DNA from: an uncultured bacterium
GTDB lineage: Bacteria > Myxococcota_A > UBA9042 > PHBI01
Reading direction: 5' to 3'
DNA: 55,089 bases
Assembly: GCA_938040325.1 (NCBI GenBank)
Contig: CALHXW010000161.1
Location: 1-55,089 of the forward strand
Part shown: piece by piece, positions 54,583-55,089 of the stretch
How the letters are laid out: every line of letters begins with the position of its first letter
Numbering within the stretch: position 1 is the first letter of the stretch
Position numbers and translations under genes: made by a program
The notes under the pieces: model-generated
What the model was told of the DNA's origin: nothing
Databases searched by the model: none
Seen by the model: the letters and a program-made list of their open reading frames with translations, nothing else

Positions 54583-55089
54583 GTGGTCGCACGCACCCAG
54601 AGAGAGCTTCGTGTCCGGAAAAACTTCGCGAAGGTCCCGGCCGTCGTGGATATCCCCGACCTGATCAACATCCAAAAGAGCTCGTACGAGAAATTTCTCC
54701 AAGCGAGTGTCTCGCCCGAAAAGCGCCAAGAAGTGGGGATCCAGGCGATCTTCCACAGCGTCTTTCCGATCCGCGACTTCAACAAGACCGCGGAGCTTCG
54801 GTTCGTCAGCTACACGCTTGAGCCACCGAAGTACGACACGGACGAGTGCCGTCAGCGCGGGATGACGTTCGCCGCTCCGATCAAGGTAACGATCCGGCTG
54901 CTGACGTGGGACACGGATGAGGCTGGCAACCAGTCAATCCGCGACGTCAAAGAGCAGGACGTCTATTTCGGTGAGATTCCGCTGATGACGGACCACGGGA
55001 CGTTCATCATCAACGGCACCGAGCGTGTCATCGTCAGCCAGCTGCATCGCTCGCCTGGCGTGTTCTTCAATCACGATAAGGGCCGCACC
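54583..55089 (+). CDS. rpoB: RNA polymerase beta subunit (5' part, runs off window)
   Basis: 169 codons are visible, open to the window edge. It starts at GTG 54583 with GGAGG 7 bases upstream. Landmarks: [16 protein letters not shown]-type start ([16 protein letters not shown]), [54 protein letters not shown] and [14 protein letters not shown]. Full RpoB proteins are about 1350 residues. It follows rplL after the attenuator hairpin, the normal bacterial order. Confidence 0.98.
   Translation, partial: MVARTQRELRVRKNFAKVPAVVDIPDLINIQKSSYEKFLQASVSPEKRQEVGIQAIFHSVFPIRDFNKTAELRFVSYTLEPPKYDTDECRQRGMTFAAPIKVTIRLLTWDTDEAGNQSIRDVKEQDVYFGEIPLMTDHGTFIINGTERVIVSQLHRSPGVFFNHDKGRT

Overview
The window is GC-rich, gene-dense chromosomal DNA. 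It probably comes from a Gram-negative member of the old Deltaproteobacteria, such as Myxococcota or the related Bradymonadota. This is inferred from very large Cys-rich secreted proteins with MYXO-CTERM-like tails, MopE-type and thrombospondin type-3 calcium-binding repeats, an OmpA-family outer-membrane protein, big zinc-protease lipoproteins, and a proteobacterial tRNA-tuf-secE-nusG-rplKAJL-rpoB order. No mobile element, integrase, CRISPR array or rRNA was seen.

Left part (1-14 kb). Two large minus-strand genes encode exported surface proteins. One is a 2559-residue lipoprotein with Ig-like domains, a long EGF array and two beta-helix/anchor-Q domains. The other is a 1023-residue M23 peptidase-like protein with MopE repeats. 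A tight plus-strand operon follows: puuE-type allantoinase/deacetylase, a half-length asparaginase-like protein and a DUF72 protein, joined by two ATGA overlaps.

Centre (14.5-26.5 kb). One uninterrupted 4010-codon gene fills 12 kb. It encodes a signal peptide, about 3200 residues of CDDGxxCTxDxC repeats organised in an ~820-bp super-repeat, then an internal MYXO-CTERM-like segment, a second signal-peptide-like segment, a beta-barrel, TSP3 repeats and an OmpA domain. The M23 protein carries the same Cys/TM/Arg-cluster/second-hydrophobic-segment arrangement. Both could therefore be polyproteins that are cut at the envelope. This is the most interesting candidate system in the window.

26.6-34 kb. 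Mostly single genes: a Sel1/HCP-like Cys-rich repeat protein, trmJ, an SRPBCC protein, a membrane-anchored TPR protein, an alpha-helical lipoprotein and hflX. The hflX reading frame extends upstream of its first ATG with family-like sequence but no usual start codon.

34-45 kb. A sigma70-like promoter precedes a beta-barrel protein and two paralogous giant metzincin-like lipoproteins (1750 and 1452 residues). They probably form one operon, which ends in a pair of near-identical hairpins with compensatory base changes. A convergent Smr-domain gene follows.

45.9-55.1 kb. Housekeeping genes: proS, an rlmB-type methyltransferase, tRNA-Thr(TGT), tRNA-Tyr(GTA), tRNA-Gly(TCC), tRNA-Thr(GGT), tuf, rpmG, tRNA-Trp(CCA), secE, nusG, rplK, rplA, rplJ, rplL and the start of rpoB. 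Promoters, a probable L10 leader and intergenic hairpins are visible.
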